Assembly (NCBI GenBank): GCA_030248215.1
Contig: JASANG010002092.1
Span: 434,001 to 498,000, forward strand
Direction of reading: 5' to 3'
DNA: 64,000 bases
DNA from: Enoplolaimus lenunculus
Lineage: Eukaryota; Nematoda; Enoplea; Enoplida; Thoracostomopsidae
A model generated the notes under the pieces. That model had not been told where the DNA came from and made no database searches. It saw only the letters and a list, made by a program, of their open reading frames with translations. Of this stretch, positions 47,556 to 61,009 are shown piece by piece. How positions within the stretch are numbered: position 1 is the first letter of the stretch; each line of letters starts with the position of its first letter. The position numbers and the translations under genes were made by a program.

Positions 47556-50500
47556 ATGTCTGAAGCAATTTCACCCGATGATGCCGGCGACGGAGATGTG
47601 TTTGAAGTCGAATCAATACTCGATGTTCGTGTTGTTAATGTAAATACATACTTTCACATTATGTTTTGAAAAGTACGACTTTAGTTTTTAGATGGCAGAA
47701 TAACACGACCCAATATTCAATTGTGAACTACAACAATTTGCTCGGTCCGAAGATGAGGTCGCGTCTCGTTTTCTATCATATTTTTCTCATAAACTAATGT
47801 GTAACGGTTTTGTTTTGATTCGGGATTGAGGCGCAAAATGTGCTTAATTGTTTTGGATTTAGATGTCCTCAGATACTTTAGTTTTGCGAACTTTAGCACG
47901 CACCTAAAATTACAACAATTTTGCAAATGAGGTTTTGTTAAAAAGAAGTGTGGGCACCAACTTTAAAGTCTCGTAGTTCCAGATAAGTCTAGTGCATTGG
48001 AAGTAGATAATTGAAGTTGGTTTCAGGATGTTCATGAATATCGTGTTCGATGGAAGGGTTGGGACGAGAATTGGGACACGTGGGAACCTTCAGACAATTT
48101 AATTTCGTGCCGTGACATACTGGATCGATTCATTCGTGCCAGGGTAAGATATTTTTGTAACATTCAAATTTAATTCATTTGTTTCTTTACAGCTGGCTTA
48201 TAGTTCACATTTATTATTTTATGCCTTAGTTCTGGTCTATAGATACCGTGCGTTAAGCAATAAATGCTAAGTAGTGCAAAAACTCATCGAGGCAGCATGG
48301 GTTAGAAATGTTGAATATCTCAATGTGATACAGGAAATTGAATCAGGAGTGATATGTACCACAGGATGCGACATGACTGATACAATACCACAAACGGAAC
48401 TTGAACGGGAAAGTGAAAATAATGCCAGATTTTCTATCGGAACCGGATAACAAAAAGTAACCGGATTTGCGATCGAAGTCGAAATTCTGGTTGCGTACTG
48501 TTATATATTGATTTTGTTTTATTGCTGTCATACATTTTGCAAACGTACTATTGCCACCATGTTAATTTCTGAAGTGATGTTGGTCATTTTTAACATTTAA
48601 TAATGAGCTTCCACAGTAGTACAATCAGTGTTCGTATTCTCATGTGTGTAGCACCTATCACCTGTTGGTAATAGGTCTTGTGACTTTCAAATTAGTGAAT
48701 GATGAGGTCGAAACCCAGCACTTTTGTCGTCTTTGATTGGTTCTAATACTGCGTCAGTTTCGAAATCCGAAATTACAGGACTTCGTCATTTGAAAAACAA
48801 ACGCCAATTGGTAATAATATTGGTTGATATACAATTATTATCAATAAGTTCTGGCATTTCGCTAGCCCAATCTCAAGTTGGTGGGGGCTTTTTCAGAGGT
48901 GCCCACAGGTTCAACCCCGGGGGATTTCTCGAGCGATGGGGCTTTCAAAATGCCCCCGGGTTAAACCAGGGGGGTCAAAAATTGCGACTTGTTAATTTCG
49001 ATTTTAAGGTGTTACTTAAACGAAAAAAGTAACTGATATGCATTACCGCTGGCACATTTGTGCAAACCGGTAGCACATTCACTGTTGCATGGCCATCGCT
49101 CATTCGGCTGGCAACATTGGGGCAGGGCAACCAGCAACACAGAGTACTACGTTTACTGATCTTTTCGGTAAGCAAAACTCGTGTGCTTTTTCCCCACACC
49201 TTAAAATCGAAATTGCGAACCCGTTGGATTTTTCGAGTGGGAGGGGCTGAACTAGGGGTAATTTGCCGAGTGGAGGGAACTTTGGTCTTCTGAGGGCGCC
49301 CACCTCCGTATCAACGAAATACCAGTAAGTTTTCATTTCTTATTACAAAGTAATATTTAGGAACGTGGCGAAGCGGTTGCAACTCCGCTAAGCATGAGCA
49401 ATCGTTCGTCAGACGCTGCTTTGGATCCGACTGTCGAAACAATTCGTCTTGAATCGTTGTCTGGCCATGGTTCGCTTAGCGATATTGATGAGTCTGCTAG
49501 TTTTATGGCAACTTCAGATGCTGCAGATGCGATACCTATCGATAAACCACTAGTGCGTCGAATTAAAATGGAAGGTAATCCGTGTGTGGTTTCGGGGCTA
49601 AGAGAATATATTTACTGCAAAGTTTTGGACAAAATTCTATTGGAGTGGGAGTGAGGCACTTGAAAAAATGCATCCAGAGAGTTTACTTGAAAGATACGTA
49701 TGCAAATGTTATTAGTTGCGTTAAAATAGAAATTTATCTACATCATAGCAAAGACAGAATTTTTTAGTTTGTAACGTGAAAACTATCGCGTTACAGGTGG
49801 TTGTGAATTTGGTCTGTACTTCAGATAATGAAGGTGTGTATAGTCGAATGGACGATGGCAAATCAACAGCGTCATCTTTTGCGTCGCTTAATGTTGTGCG
49901 ATTTGGCGATCAGTATTCAGGCGATTTTCCAGTGAAGGCCGAGCAACCAGACGGTGAGTAGTTTTTGAACGTTTGAATTATTTAAAAGCGGGAGTATGGG
50001 AACCAAATTAAAACGTGTTACGAAAAATCAGTGGTGCCTGCGCTTTGGTGTCTGAATCAGATGTTAGCGGCTTTGATAACATATTTTCACAAATTTCTCT
50101 GTATCAAAAGTTGACGGCATTGTGTATCCCTCATTTCCAGAAATTTGTACACGGCCGCCCCATCACAATTTCTGGATCCACCACTATTATGTAGAATTTT
50201 GCTGGTAATTGTGGCCTTAAAATATTTCTCCTGAGGGAATGTCAGTTGCGACTTGGTAGCAACATTGTTAATGTGTTTTTAGTTTTTAGACATTGGACCT
50301 GATCCAGTTAAACAGAGTGGTACAATAACGGAATCAGATATGCCAAATTTCTGCAATCCGCCAGGATCTATAGCAGGCAGTGACGGGGGGCTTGCAGCAG
50401 GAATGGGCGCTGCATCTATTGCGTCGTCTGACCGCACACCTCCTTTGAAAGATCCGTTTTGGAAGGTAAACCGTTATTATGTGAATTTCGCTAGAAACCT

Positions 50501-53500
50501 TGACGAACTAGGTTATAAATGAGTGACAGATTAAAAACTCGGAAAGAGCAATTTTTGCGTTTTTAATATACTTTAGTGCACAAGGGTTTTCTTAAATTTG
50601 AGTATGCATTAAGGATCAATTTGGTGACGTTCACAATAACTGCTAGACACATTTAGTGTTTGCCTGTTTGCAAAGGAAAAACACATTATTAACTTGTTGT
50701 AATTATCCCAGACTGTTTGTAGACATACACAACGTGCCTAAAGGTTTTCCTTCCAGCGATAGAAATTTTATACCATTAACCGGATGTTTTTACTGTTTTG
50801 TGTGAGTTTTGTGTTCATTTGATGTTTTGGCTACACGTGTGTGTACATGTGTCTGCAATCATCCATAGCGAATGGTTGCAATATTCTTTGTTGTTTAGGA
50901 TTTGGAAATGGGTCGTGTTGATTTATCGGATAATCTGTACGAGCGTGTTGGACGGCGAAGTGCGGCAGCGACAGTTAAAACATACGCTGAGACAAAACTG
51001 TTCCAAAATGCGCTTTCCGGCAGCCAACAAAAGGATGACACTGCATCGGCGGATGTTGATGCTGGTATTACAAGATAACTTTCGAAATATTTTCAATTTT
51101 TTGTTTTTAACAGAGAAAAAATGTTATTTTTATATATACGCGCGTATTCATGATGAAGGTATTTCTTAATTTTTAGTTTGAAATAATGGGTACTTTTTTA
51201 GGTTTTTAAATGAATGAATCCATTTTCATATCTGCACAACGCGAAAGTGCCAATATTAGCAAGTCTTTTTGAACGTTTTTATAAAGGATATTAAATTTGT
51301 TTCTTCCTACTTCGCATATTAAAATAAGCTATGTGTTAAGATAATAAGCTCGTTGAAGTATATTATTTGCGCCTGTAACCAGACCATGAATTAAACTAGC
51401 TAACGCGACATTGGTTTAATTTGAAATAAGTTTAACAGACCTTCATCATCTTTAGCACTCTTTCGGATTGCAATGGATACGTGTTGTCGTTGTTTTTTTA
51501 GCCCAAAAATTATCTGAAGACAAATCTGACGAAATGAAAGCAGCGCAGCAAACTGCTCGTTCTAACCGAGGCGGTTGTCTAGGTATCGTGCGTGGTGCGT
51601 CCTCAAGTAGAGGACGAGGAGCGTCCGTTAAACCGGAAACAGGGACCAAAATTAGTCGTGGAAATACAAAGGTTCCTGGCGTAATTGACGATGGTATATA
51701 TGTCCCAATAATTCCTTTTTATTATAGCAGATAATAAAAGTGTAAAATATGTTGTATGGTTTGTTTTAATACACTAATTTGTTGCAAGAACCTGGTTCGA
51801 AAGATTCATACATGTTCTCAGTTGTCAACAATACAATACTATAGTCCTATATACTGATTTTATGTTCGATGCATAGCTCCTGGGTTTGGATTAGTTGCTG
51901 AATTTTTCAAGCTTTGTACTACTTGTCTTGTGTTTCACCTGTCCTCGCTCTCGATACCTTAGCTAGAATACAAATCTGGAATTTGGCTACTCGGTGTTGA
52001 GTTTCGTTGACTACATAATGTTATTATTAACTTTTACGAAACATAACACATTTAGCGGTTAATTATTTTTGTGCTTGTTAAAATTCCGTCGATATTATAA
52101 GGCTGAAGATAATGTTGAATTTAGGTATTATAGAATCAAATGACCTTGTGTACGGAAATTGTATGTAAGTGCCATTCTCTATGTCAAATTTTTGTGCAAT
52201 GCTATTTTCAATTCCAGTCAGCCGAGCTGAGCCGATGGATGCGACCGATAGTGCTGTTTCTAACCGTTCTCAAATGATACGTGGGGTTAGATTTTCGATT
52301 ATCTTTGTTAAATATCTGGAATAGTATTATAGAAACTGAAACATTACTTCTTGCTCCGGCAGAACAAGCTCAGATTTCGGCATTCTTTTGTGAATAATTT
52401 GTTAGTTTTGACATATTATAGTTTATATTGGTGTTGTTGTTGTTGTTGTTGTTGTTGTTCTTGCTATTGTTGTTGTTGTTTTTCTTCGTCTTCTTCTTCT
52501 TCTAGTGTTTGGCGGTTGTGCGTCGTATTCCTGCGGTACGGCTAAACAAAAGCGCAACCGTAGATCCTGTGTAGGATTTAAAAAGCTAGTACCACACTAC
52601 CGAATAGGTTTATCCGTTCTTGTGTAGTTGCTGGATGCTTCAATAACTAAAATCCTATAGCTTCTACAGTCTCCTGGAATTTTAGTGATAATGGATTTAT
52701 GGGCGTAGCTGTGGATAGGAAAAGGTTTACGTTCTATAAGTATTTGAAAGCGTTCTTGCGTTTGAAAACAAACCGTATCTAAAAAGTTTTGTATAGAAAT
52801 TTCAAATCAGATTTTTGAATCCTGAACTTCCCTTGAGTGTGCCCTTCAATCAGTTACTCCCGTTGAAATTATTTCGTTGTCACTATTACCTTTGCCATGT
52901 CAGAGTTCTGCTAAATCAAATGCACTTGGAGGCAAATCTGACCAATCAGACACTGAACGAGATGAAACTACTGATATGCCTGTGACCGACGCAGATCGAA
53001 AGAGTGAAGCGAAAAATGACACCTACAAACCACTCTCAGCCGATATAGGACACGGAGAATTGGCAGCAAAAGGTGCTACAGCTAAAGGATCGAAAAAATT
53101 TCGTAATTTGAGGCGGTCAGCTCGAAAACCGGTGGCACCAGCTTCTACTGCTTCTTCAACTATCACAACAGCATCGACGCCACAAGCCACTGCTCCCACA
53201 AGACGATGGAGTAAAGCATCTTCACAGAGGTCGCGGTTGCAAGACAGTGATGATGAAAAGGAGGTTGGTAGAGCGCAGGGTCAATTCCATTTCTGGCGTG
53301 CGGCCGAAATATTTTGTATAGAGCTAATATTTAAAGCAAAAATGCAAAACTTAAAAAATTCATATCCGTTTTGCAAAAATATAAATGCCAACCCCCTCCC
53401 AAAAAAATTTCTGGCACCGCCTTTGGTAGAGTGTTGAATTTCGACAATATAGGATACTGGGTCCGGAGCCAGATATCTAGGTTTGCCCTGACTAATAACT

Positions 53501-56500
53501 ATATGGAAATAAGTGAGGTGGTTTTGTATTGTGAACTTAATATATTTACATTGCCTAGATTGATCTTATTGATTGCAGTCTGGTCCATCGTAGTTTCAAA
53601 ATAACCATACTGTACTAAAGGTTTAAAAAAAGACAGTGTGTAGTTTAGACTGCAGATGAACTGAATACGCAAAGCAAGAAGCCAGATGATGCAGCAGCGG
53701 AATTGTACCTGCGAACGGAAACCTTAGAAGAAAACGATAAAACTGTTTCGAATGAGGGTATATCAGAAATTTTGATTTATTCTGCTGGGTGTTTTTAAAA
53801 ATTTGCTTGCAATAGGGTTTGTCTATTATTAAGTCGTAGTCTCGCTTCACCTTGAACAAGGCAGTTTTTGTTTGAAGATGTTTACTTTTGTTTTAATACA
53901 GAATTTTCAAATGGTGCTATTTTGTGACGTCTTTGTATATTTATTTGTTGTCTTGTTTGTGTGATTTATTGCGTTACTTCCTATTTTGACTAAGTTTTAA
54001 TATTCAGCAAAACAAACCGAAGCCGAAACAGTCGGAGAAAATCAATGCAGTCAAGCTGGTACATCTACCGCAGCTGTAGTAACAAGTACGGGTCTGAACA
54101 TGCAAAATGACCAATCACTGCCACAAAATGTAACCGTGCCTTCAACGTCTGCCGGACCTCCTCCAAGTGCAGCTCGATCAAGGCACCAGCACGATAGTGA
54201 GTATAATAACAGTATGAGATATTGTTTACAATGCGCTTTTTTACTTATTGGTTATTGTTTGAGCCCGGTTTCCGTTGATTATAGTATACTTATTATTTAT
54301 ATAAGTTTTGCATTGCTTATGGTATGGTTTGTTTTTATTTGTATTTTAGGTTTGCCATTGCGCGTTGAAAATGACTTAAACATCGGTGACTATATTCGCA
54401 ATGTAAGTCACTTTTTGGATAGTTTGTTATTTAAACATGATTTTTAACTTTTCAAAGTCAGTTTTTGAAAATAAAATGTTTATAAATACTATCAAACGTA
54501 TTAGTAATCACCAACCATCGTGCCGCGGCTTTCTGTATTCGAACCCTTTTCCGAACCTTGGGATGGCTTTTTTCCAAAATTGGGACACATACTGGGGGGT
54601 ACAATATATTTTTGAAGTTGCATTGCGGATTCGTGTTTCCTTAGACTTGTCAGGTGTCTGGGACCCCTCCTCAGGAGGGTGGAGGTGAAAGCCACTGCGC
54701 TTGTAAAATATGGAAATCTACCGGCGCAACTGTAGGATTGCACTATCATATTGATAGTTTACATTTATCTTTGGATTCTGAAATAAAGTAGTGTTTGGTG
54801 TGGTAACCGTGAAATGAGAAAATTATTGTTTATTACAGGAAATGAGACTTTATCAACGGGAAGAGGGTCGTGCGCTGACAGACGGTGAATTTACAGAAGC
54901 ATGTCTACTCGGAAATTTGTCAATGGTTCGAAGTGCATTAATTGCTTCGCGAAAGACTGGAATTCAGCTGGATGTTGATCGGGTTGATGGATATGGTACA
55001 GATTATTTTTCGTGTATTTAAACAGAAATTATTGTTCCGTTGAAAATAATATGCTTCCGTTGAAAATAATATGCTTGCCCCCTGATCCCGGTGAGGACGC
55101 AGTTCAGCTGTACTAGCTGTCCTTTTGCTACAATGGTGCTATTGTCCCAATTTTGAAAGTTTTAGAACTAGTTTAGTGTTGTACCTTGTGATGTGGACGG
55201 ACATCACGCATTGAAGGGTTGTTTGAACATTTTTTACAATACCTGCAATTTAGACATTGTTTCGTTGATTACGTTAGTTGTTGTAGGAAATACACTATTG
55301 ATGCAAGTGGCAGGACGTCCTTGTGATTCGGCACATGAATGCGATGACATCCTTGAGTTGCTCGTACACCACGGAGCAAACGTAAATTTCAAAAATAGAG
55401 ACACTGGAGATACTGCTCTGTCGCTTGCAGCCAGCAAAGTGAGCTTTTTGAACATAGTGATTGGTAATGCTTGTTATCATTAGCGCAGTATACCACATAT
55501 TCTCAAACAGACGAACACGTTTCGCTAAGTGTGATTAATTTGGACGCTCACCCTTCGTTGGTTTGAAAGCTGCAAGATTTGTAAGCAACTGATGATATGT
55601 GCAACGTACATTGCAGAATACGTGCATAGGCGCTATGTACGGCATAGCCAGTATAAATACTATTCTAATTGTGCATGTTAGTGTATTCATCTTAGTTATT
55701 TTAGTTTCAATCCATACGTTGTGAGTTCGTGTCCTGCCGCATCCGCAGCAAAATTTTCGTGGAGCGCTCTTATGGTGATGCATTTACATAGATTTTATGA
55801 GTTTCCGAAGCGTGAGTGATGTAGTAAAGGTTTCTGCATTTAAACAAATCATTTTTTCAGGGTTATCTTTGCAAAGTTTCGAAGCTGCTTTCACTCGGCG
55901 CTGCTGCTAATTTATCGAATGCGGTTGGGGAAACACCACTTAGTATTGTAAGTTTATTATTTCTGAAATGGTTTGTTGTAGAGAAGTCAGGAGTGTATAT
56001 GCGCCTCATGCGTATGTCGGCTGAAGCAGTTCAAGACTAGCTACAAAATATTTTCACATACGTTTTTGCTGGGAAGCTTTATGCTTACGGTTTTATTTGT
56101 TAATGTTTAGGCATGCGCCCGAGGATTTCCGCACGTCGTTTATCGTCTGCTGGAATACGGATCTGACTTTCACGCTGTTAATTGCAACGAGCAAACACCG
56201 CGCGAAGTTGCAGAAAAAACGAATCAGACACACTGTGCGGATCTTGTTAAAACGCATGTTAATAGGTAAGTCGTTATCGGTTTTTACTGAAATACAGTAC
56301 TAGTAATATTATTATAAATTGTGGTGTACTCAACATTTAGAAAATCTAATTTCTGTGTGCTCGTTTTGCTTTCTAATAAATTGGTTAATGCAAACTTTTT
56401 GAAACATGACCGTTTTAAAACAATCCTGTGCTTAACAGATTGTGGTTACGTAATTGAAAATAGTTTTGTGGCATTTTTTCGTTATAGGGTGAAAAGTGTT

Positions 56501-56875
56501 TTTGACCAAGAGTTGCAAATTGTACTCGGTGGCTGTGTTCGGCTCAAACGCTATATTTTCCCGATGCACTGTTACGCGCTCAACGAAAGCCATACATTCC
56601 GTGTGTTGTTTCCGTTCGAGATGTTTCCATTTCCGCGCGATAGAGATTATGGGTTCTTGTTATTTATTGGGGTAGCGAAATTCGCATCTCAGCAGGTTCT
56701 TGTGCGGTTCTCTGGAACATGTCCAATAGCGTCTGCAACCCTGAATGATACAACGTTAAAACCTGTTCAGGAGGTTAGTTTTGCACTTCAGAACAACATC
56801 TGTTCGTTTAGTGCGCCAATAATTTTTGGACGGTTGCCACCAATTTGTATGAGTGTTGGAAGATACAAGTTTTAA
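47556..56875 (+). CDS. MPHOSPH8: MPHOSPH8, HUSH-complex H3K9me3 reader
   Basis: MPP8 reads H3K9me3 for the HUSH complex (with TASOR and periphilin), which silences integrated elements. Exons: 47556-47639, 48027-48143, 49361-49574, 49825-49953, 50290-50465, 50899-51064, 51502-51693, 52218-52285, 52904-53263, 53649-53757, 54008-54196, 54350-54402, 54839-54995, 55287-55438, 55861-55947, 56111-56265, 56488-56875. Phases agree and give about 931 aa (human 860). The chromodomain (15-67) reads VFEVESILDV, then YRVRWKGWDENWDTWEP; the methyl-lysine cage positions are F16, W37 and W40 (Tyr in human). A long low-complexity, Ser/Thr-rich middle includes a basic KKFRNLRRSARKP. Ankyrin repeats span about 630-800. 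The C-terminal domain (FSGTCPIASATLNDTTLKPV, then a GRYKF end) matches the MPP8 C-terminus and identifies the gene beyond a generic chromo/ankyrin protein. Some middle exons rest only on splice sites and phase. Confidence 0.92.
48875..49315. repeat. Dispersed repeat in MPHOSPH8 intron 2
   Basis: GGTGGGGGC and GAGGTGCCCAC on the left mirror GAGGGCGCCCACCTCC on the right, and CAGGTTCAACCCCGGGGG recurs inversely near 37235. The class is unknown. Confidence 0.45.
52431..52505 (+). repeat. GTT/TTC microsatellite (MPHOSPH8 intron 8)
   Basis: A run of TGT units changes to TTC units over about 75 bp. The poly-Cys/poly-Ser frame there is not a gene. Confidence 0.9.
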
Positions 56876-59116
56876 ACTGTACACTCGTTATCCCCAACAC
56901 CCGTGAAAACAGGTGGCACCCACTCAAAAATTATTGTGAGCGCCGCATAATAACATTTATCGTTTAATCTTAACGAACTTTTTTGTCATTGTTGAGGGAT
57001 GTCAATTAATAGTAAATGTGCTTTTATATCAACAAGGCCTAGTTTTTGGGATATGGGGTGTGATTGTAATATTATTAATTTTGTAACACAGCGAACTATT
57101 CCGGTCTGCACTACGATGTATACCTTCCTATGTTCGTGGTTACCTAAGCAAGAAAATACTCTATACTTCTAACAGGACCTGCACAGTGCATACACTAATC
57201 AGATAAGCCAGTTTTCCCACGCCCAAAATGGAATACGTACACAATTTAGAACTTCCAAGACGATCACAAACCGCTTTGATGAAAAAATGATACGTACTAC
57301 TGTCACCCCAAAATGAAATTGAAATCAAATGGACCATGTTCAAGAACAATTCAAAATATTAAACTGCTACGGCAACCCTTACGGTGCCAGAACAAACCAA
57401 CGTCGACTAATATACGTAAACACCCAATTACGAGATTACCAAATGGTACTGAATAAATAAAACTAGACTGTCCTTGCGGAACATTCGAATTTTTCTGTCA
57501 ATAGGTAGTTTGCAATATCACTAAGATAATACACGCACCGACACCCGTGACCACAAAATTCAGACAAAATTTCACACAGGCGGGTCTGCTAAGTGTCTAA
57601 TAAATTTCAGTTACACTTCTCAAAAATTGTTGCTCCAAGCTAGTTAAGGTCTCCAAAATTTCATTAAAAAGGTCAACTTCGAAGATTAAGCCTGTACCGT
57701 ACTGAAATTACTCTAACAATACTCCAAAAATTATATAAATCACAGACCGCAAGCAAGTAAACTTAGGTAACGTCGACAAATAAACAACTCTGCTGGTACA
57801 TAAATTCAAAACTCTGACTGACAGAACTGTAAAACACGACGCATGCGACTAACTCAGAACCCATTACTCAAGTCCTTCGCGGATTCCTTTTATATCACAG
57901 ATTCTAAAGGGCAACAAAAATTCCTAGACTTACCCGTGATCTTTCGGTAAAATTTTTACTCTTTTAAAATCTCTAATTTTCTATCTAAATTTTAAACGAT
58001 TATAACGCAAAACTTTCGTATTTTGACGGCTCAAACAGTTTTTTAACTAAAATTTAAACTTTAAAATTCTTTAAAAACTAAAGGAGTGTACTGTTTAGAC
58101 TAAAAGTACTTCTTTTCAAAACATTTTTGCCCTTTCAAATGGCATCTTTCCGAGAAATGCGAATGTTTTGGCTTCTCAAGACTGTCTCAGTGGTTCACGA
58201 ATTTAAAGATTTACCATATTGTAGTACTTCTAAAAAGGGAGTTAAAAGTTAACCATTCACATTAAATTGGGTTAAAGTTGAAACAAGATATATACGCTGC
58301 CAGATAGTCAAAGAGAAACAGGGCTGGGTTAATAAAATTGCCATGATTTAATTTACTACTTGTCAGTCATTTTCACCCCACGTATTGCCTAACTTCGGTA
58401 TCTAACACTACTAACTTTACAAAAATCTTAAAACTGTCTTGCAGACATAAATGAAATCATACAATACGTAAAAACCACAATGCCCGGGCACGCTTTATTA
58501 ATAAAGTTGCGGGGTCTAATCAAAAATACCAGTTTGTCAAGAATTAACCCTTCGTCCGGTGGATAAAAATTACATCAAACCGGTCATCACCACAATTCCA
58601 TTGAGATACAATGCTAAATCAAACAATGATAGTCACTACAAGTCGGTTGTTCCCCTAAACATATAAAAACTACGTACAGAGGTTTTTTACGTGGTACGAA
58701 CTTGAACGCGAATAATAAATTCTTTCAGGATTGCAAAAGGGTAACAGCACTTTAAATTCAGAATTCAAGCAACCTGCATCACAAGCAATTTACACACACT
58801 TAATTAGGGGAGAGTAATAATGGTCACTTAATTGGTGTTGCTCAATTACTACTTCCCCACCCATTTAATTGGCAAACCCTCATACGGTAGGACTAACGCA
58901 TTACTAATTTCAGATATTTAAGACAATGTGCCGCATTATTCCTCCCGGGCACAACTAAAACTAGAATAATACCAAGCCTATGCATCGTACATTTTACACA
59001 AGCAAGCCCAATGATCTAGCCCATACCACACAAAAAAATAAATTTTTATTTTTATAATAGTCAAAACATTTTTCAAAAGCAAGCCAGCACCGCCCACATA
59101 TCAATTTTTAATTCAG
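56876..59116. other. A/C-rich stretch, no gene recognised
   Basis: On the plus strand A and C dominate, unlike the T-rich plus-strand introns before 56.9 kb. No family-matching exon was found on either strand. An AATAAA at 57452-57457 could serve MPHOSPH8 but is 577 nt from its stop. Confidence 0.4.
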
Positions 59117-59967
59117 GAAGGCAACTTCATTTACACGTTTTGGCCTCTCAAAGATGGCAATAATGATCTCGTGATACGTTGTAATACAAATCGGAGCTCT
59201 CAGGTAACTAAAACTGCATAGGAAAATTCTCAGGCACCTAGAACGCAGGTAAGTGTGGGTAGTTGTTAAAATAATTTCTTCAAAAATGCTCAAGATTATT
59301 TTGGCTTTATGCTGCTTTGTACTTTTATTCTAGTGAATGGCATTTGTTAATTGTTTACTTGGATTTTGTTATAGCCTTTTTCGCTGCAGTGAGATCACCG
59401 CTAGACTATAAGACCTTCACCTCATGTTGTTGTATGGACCATACGTGTAGCAACTGTTTAACTAACACTTCACATTGTGTATGATTTCATATTCAATCAT
59501 AATGCAATGTTGTTTCGAGTATACTCTATGCACGAATGGTTTATATACTATGAAACTGTTTTTGCATTAACCCTTTTCGCGTGAAAAATTTCTGAAATTT
59601 GAACTTCGGGACTCTCGGTTAGAGGGAACTTACAAATCTTCACCGCTTAAATAAAAAGGCTTGGCTTGACACGTTAGTCCGAGGAACTTTCACGTCAAGT
59701 TGATATTTTGTACGGTGCATGCACGCGTAACAGTTGGTATAAACTGCGCATTGTGTATTACGTCTAGATAACGTTGTTTTGTTCAGAATATTCTCTTTGC
59801 ATACGAAAAGGTATTATATTCAGATGAAATTGCTTATCCAAGCATTCCTCGTTCAAATTCGTAACTACGGACAGGAAAGCATGATAGTAATGGATCCTGA
59901 AGCCAGTGCAATGGTTCATCATCAAATGCTCGCTGGAGTATCACAGTCACCGAATATAATGTCCTAG
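59117..59967 (+). CDS. Candidate exons of an unrecognised gene
   Basis: After ATTCAG at 59116, the stretch 59117-59203 reads EGNFIYTFWPLKDG, then NNDLVIRCNTN, and ends at CAG before GTAACT. A second open stretch after TATTCAG, 59824-59967, is in a compatible phase. It includes NYGQESMIVMDPEAS and MLAGVSQSPN and ends in TAG. The composition looks protein-like and the splice signals are good, but no family is recognised and the two may not belong together. Confidence 0.3.
59330..59560. repeat. Possible decayed SINE copy
   Basis: AACTGTTTAACTAACACTTC, then CATTGTGTATGATTTC, resembles the 3' parts of the 22190 and 41965 SINE copies. Pol III boxes are not clear. Confidence 0.3.
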
Positions 59968-60990
59968 GCACAATTTTTTTGCCACAAAATATGTATTACT
60001 CTGTAAGAGGCACTGTGATTTAAAGTTTGTCGAATAATACATAAATTGGGAAATTTTTACAAAAATACTAAAAATGTCATTACCTAATTGCCGGTGTCAC
60101 AGAACGGTTTGTCCTCCAGGATAATTCTTTACCTAATAACAAGGGGCGGTTGAAAATTGTTCACAAAGTGCACCGAAGCATTTTAGATGGCTTACTAGCG
60201 AGGTTGAACTTTCCTGGGGGGGGGGAAATATCACCAGCGATAAGGGGCGGAATTCTGGCTACGGCCTGTTTCTACCCCAACCCGTCACATTGCGAATGCT
60301 TCCCCATGAAAAATCGTTATTCAGAACTATTTTCTCTCACGGCCGTTCCTCTCCATGGTTCTCACAATACACTTCTTTTCCGCGCACTAACTTTTCTGGT
60401 AGATCTTATTGTGTGCAGGTCCTTTATACCGTACACATCCATGGTCGCCTATTTTTGATAGATTATAGGCCCTGGCATAGGTAACCATATCAGGATGGGA
60501 ACAATAGTTCGGAATCGGTTTTATAGTGCTTCGGTAACGAAATATGCGCTAACTCAAAGTCAATCAAACATCATCCAAACGAACTTCATGAAACCAACTG
60601 GGGAATGCGTGGCATGTTGTTTCCTAAACATGCCGCAGCGGCGAAAAAATTCATTTATAGCCCTTCGTAACATTTCCATTCCATATAAACTGACGCAATA
60701 AATTTTTAAATTAGTTTTTCGGTTGCATGCAGATCTCATTTTGTCATATTTTCAACTTGTGTAACTGATGATTTTGTGAATCACTGCGGATTTGTGATAT
60801 CGTAACTTGAGAGGTATGAGAAGAGAGAGTCACTTTCACTGCTTGCAATTGTACTGCCAAATTTGTCCGAACCTGAAACAGATCCTAAATTCTGGTCCCA
60901 CCCTGCTTTGCATTTCTATGCTTGTGCTAGTGCCTAATCTGGCATAGGATAGTTGCTCCAATATGTACAGAAATATAAGTTTTTGTAAAA
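59968..60990. other. No gene recognised; short G-run
   Basis: A run of ten G lies near 60218-60227. Open frames over 60150-60458 have no supported family. Confidence 0.35.
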
Positions 60991-61009
60991 GTGAATAAGT
61001 TGGAAGAAA

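Noticed and set aside
52351-52545. Poly-Cys/poly-Ser frame
   Set aside because: Microsatellite in an MPHOSPH8 intron.
60150-60458. 102-codon frame with hydrophobic C-terminal half, considered as a TMEM231-like start
   Set aside because: The resemblance was limited to a few residues (ELFS and an IP-Y-VA pattern), with no supporting second exon.
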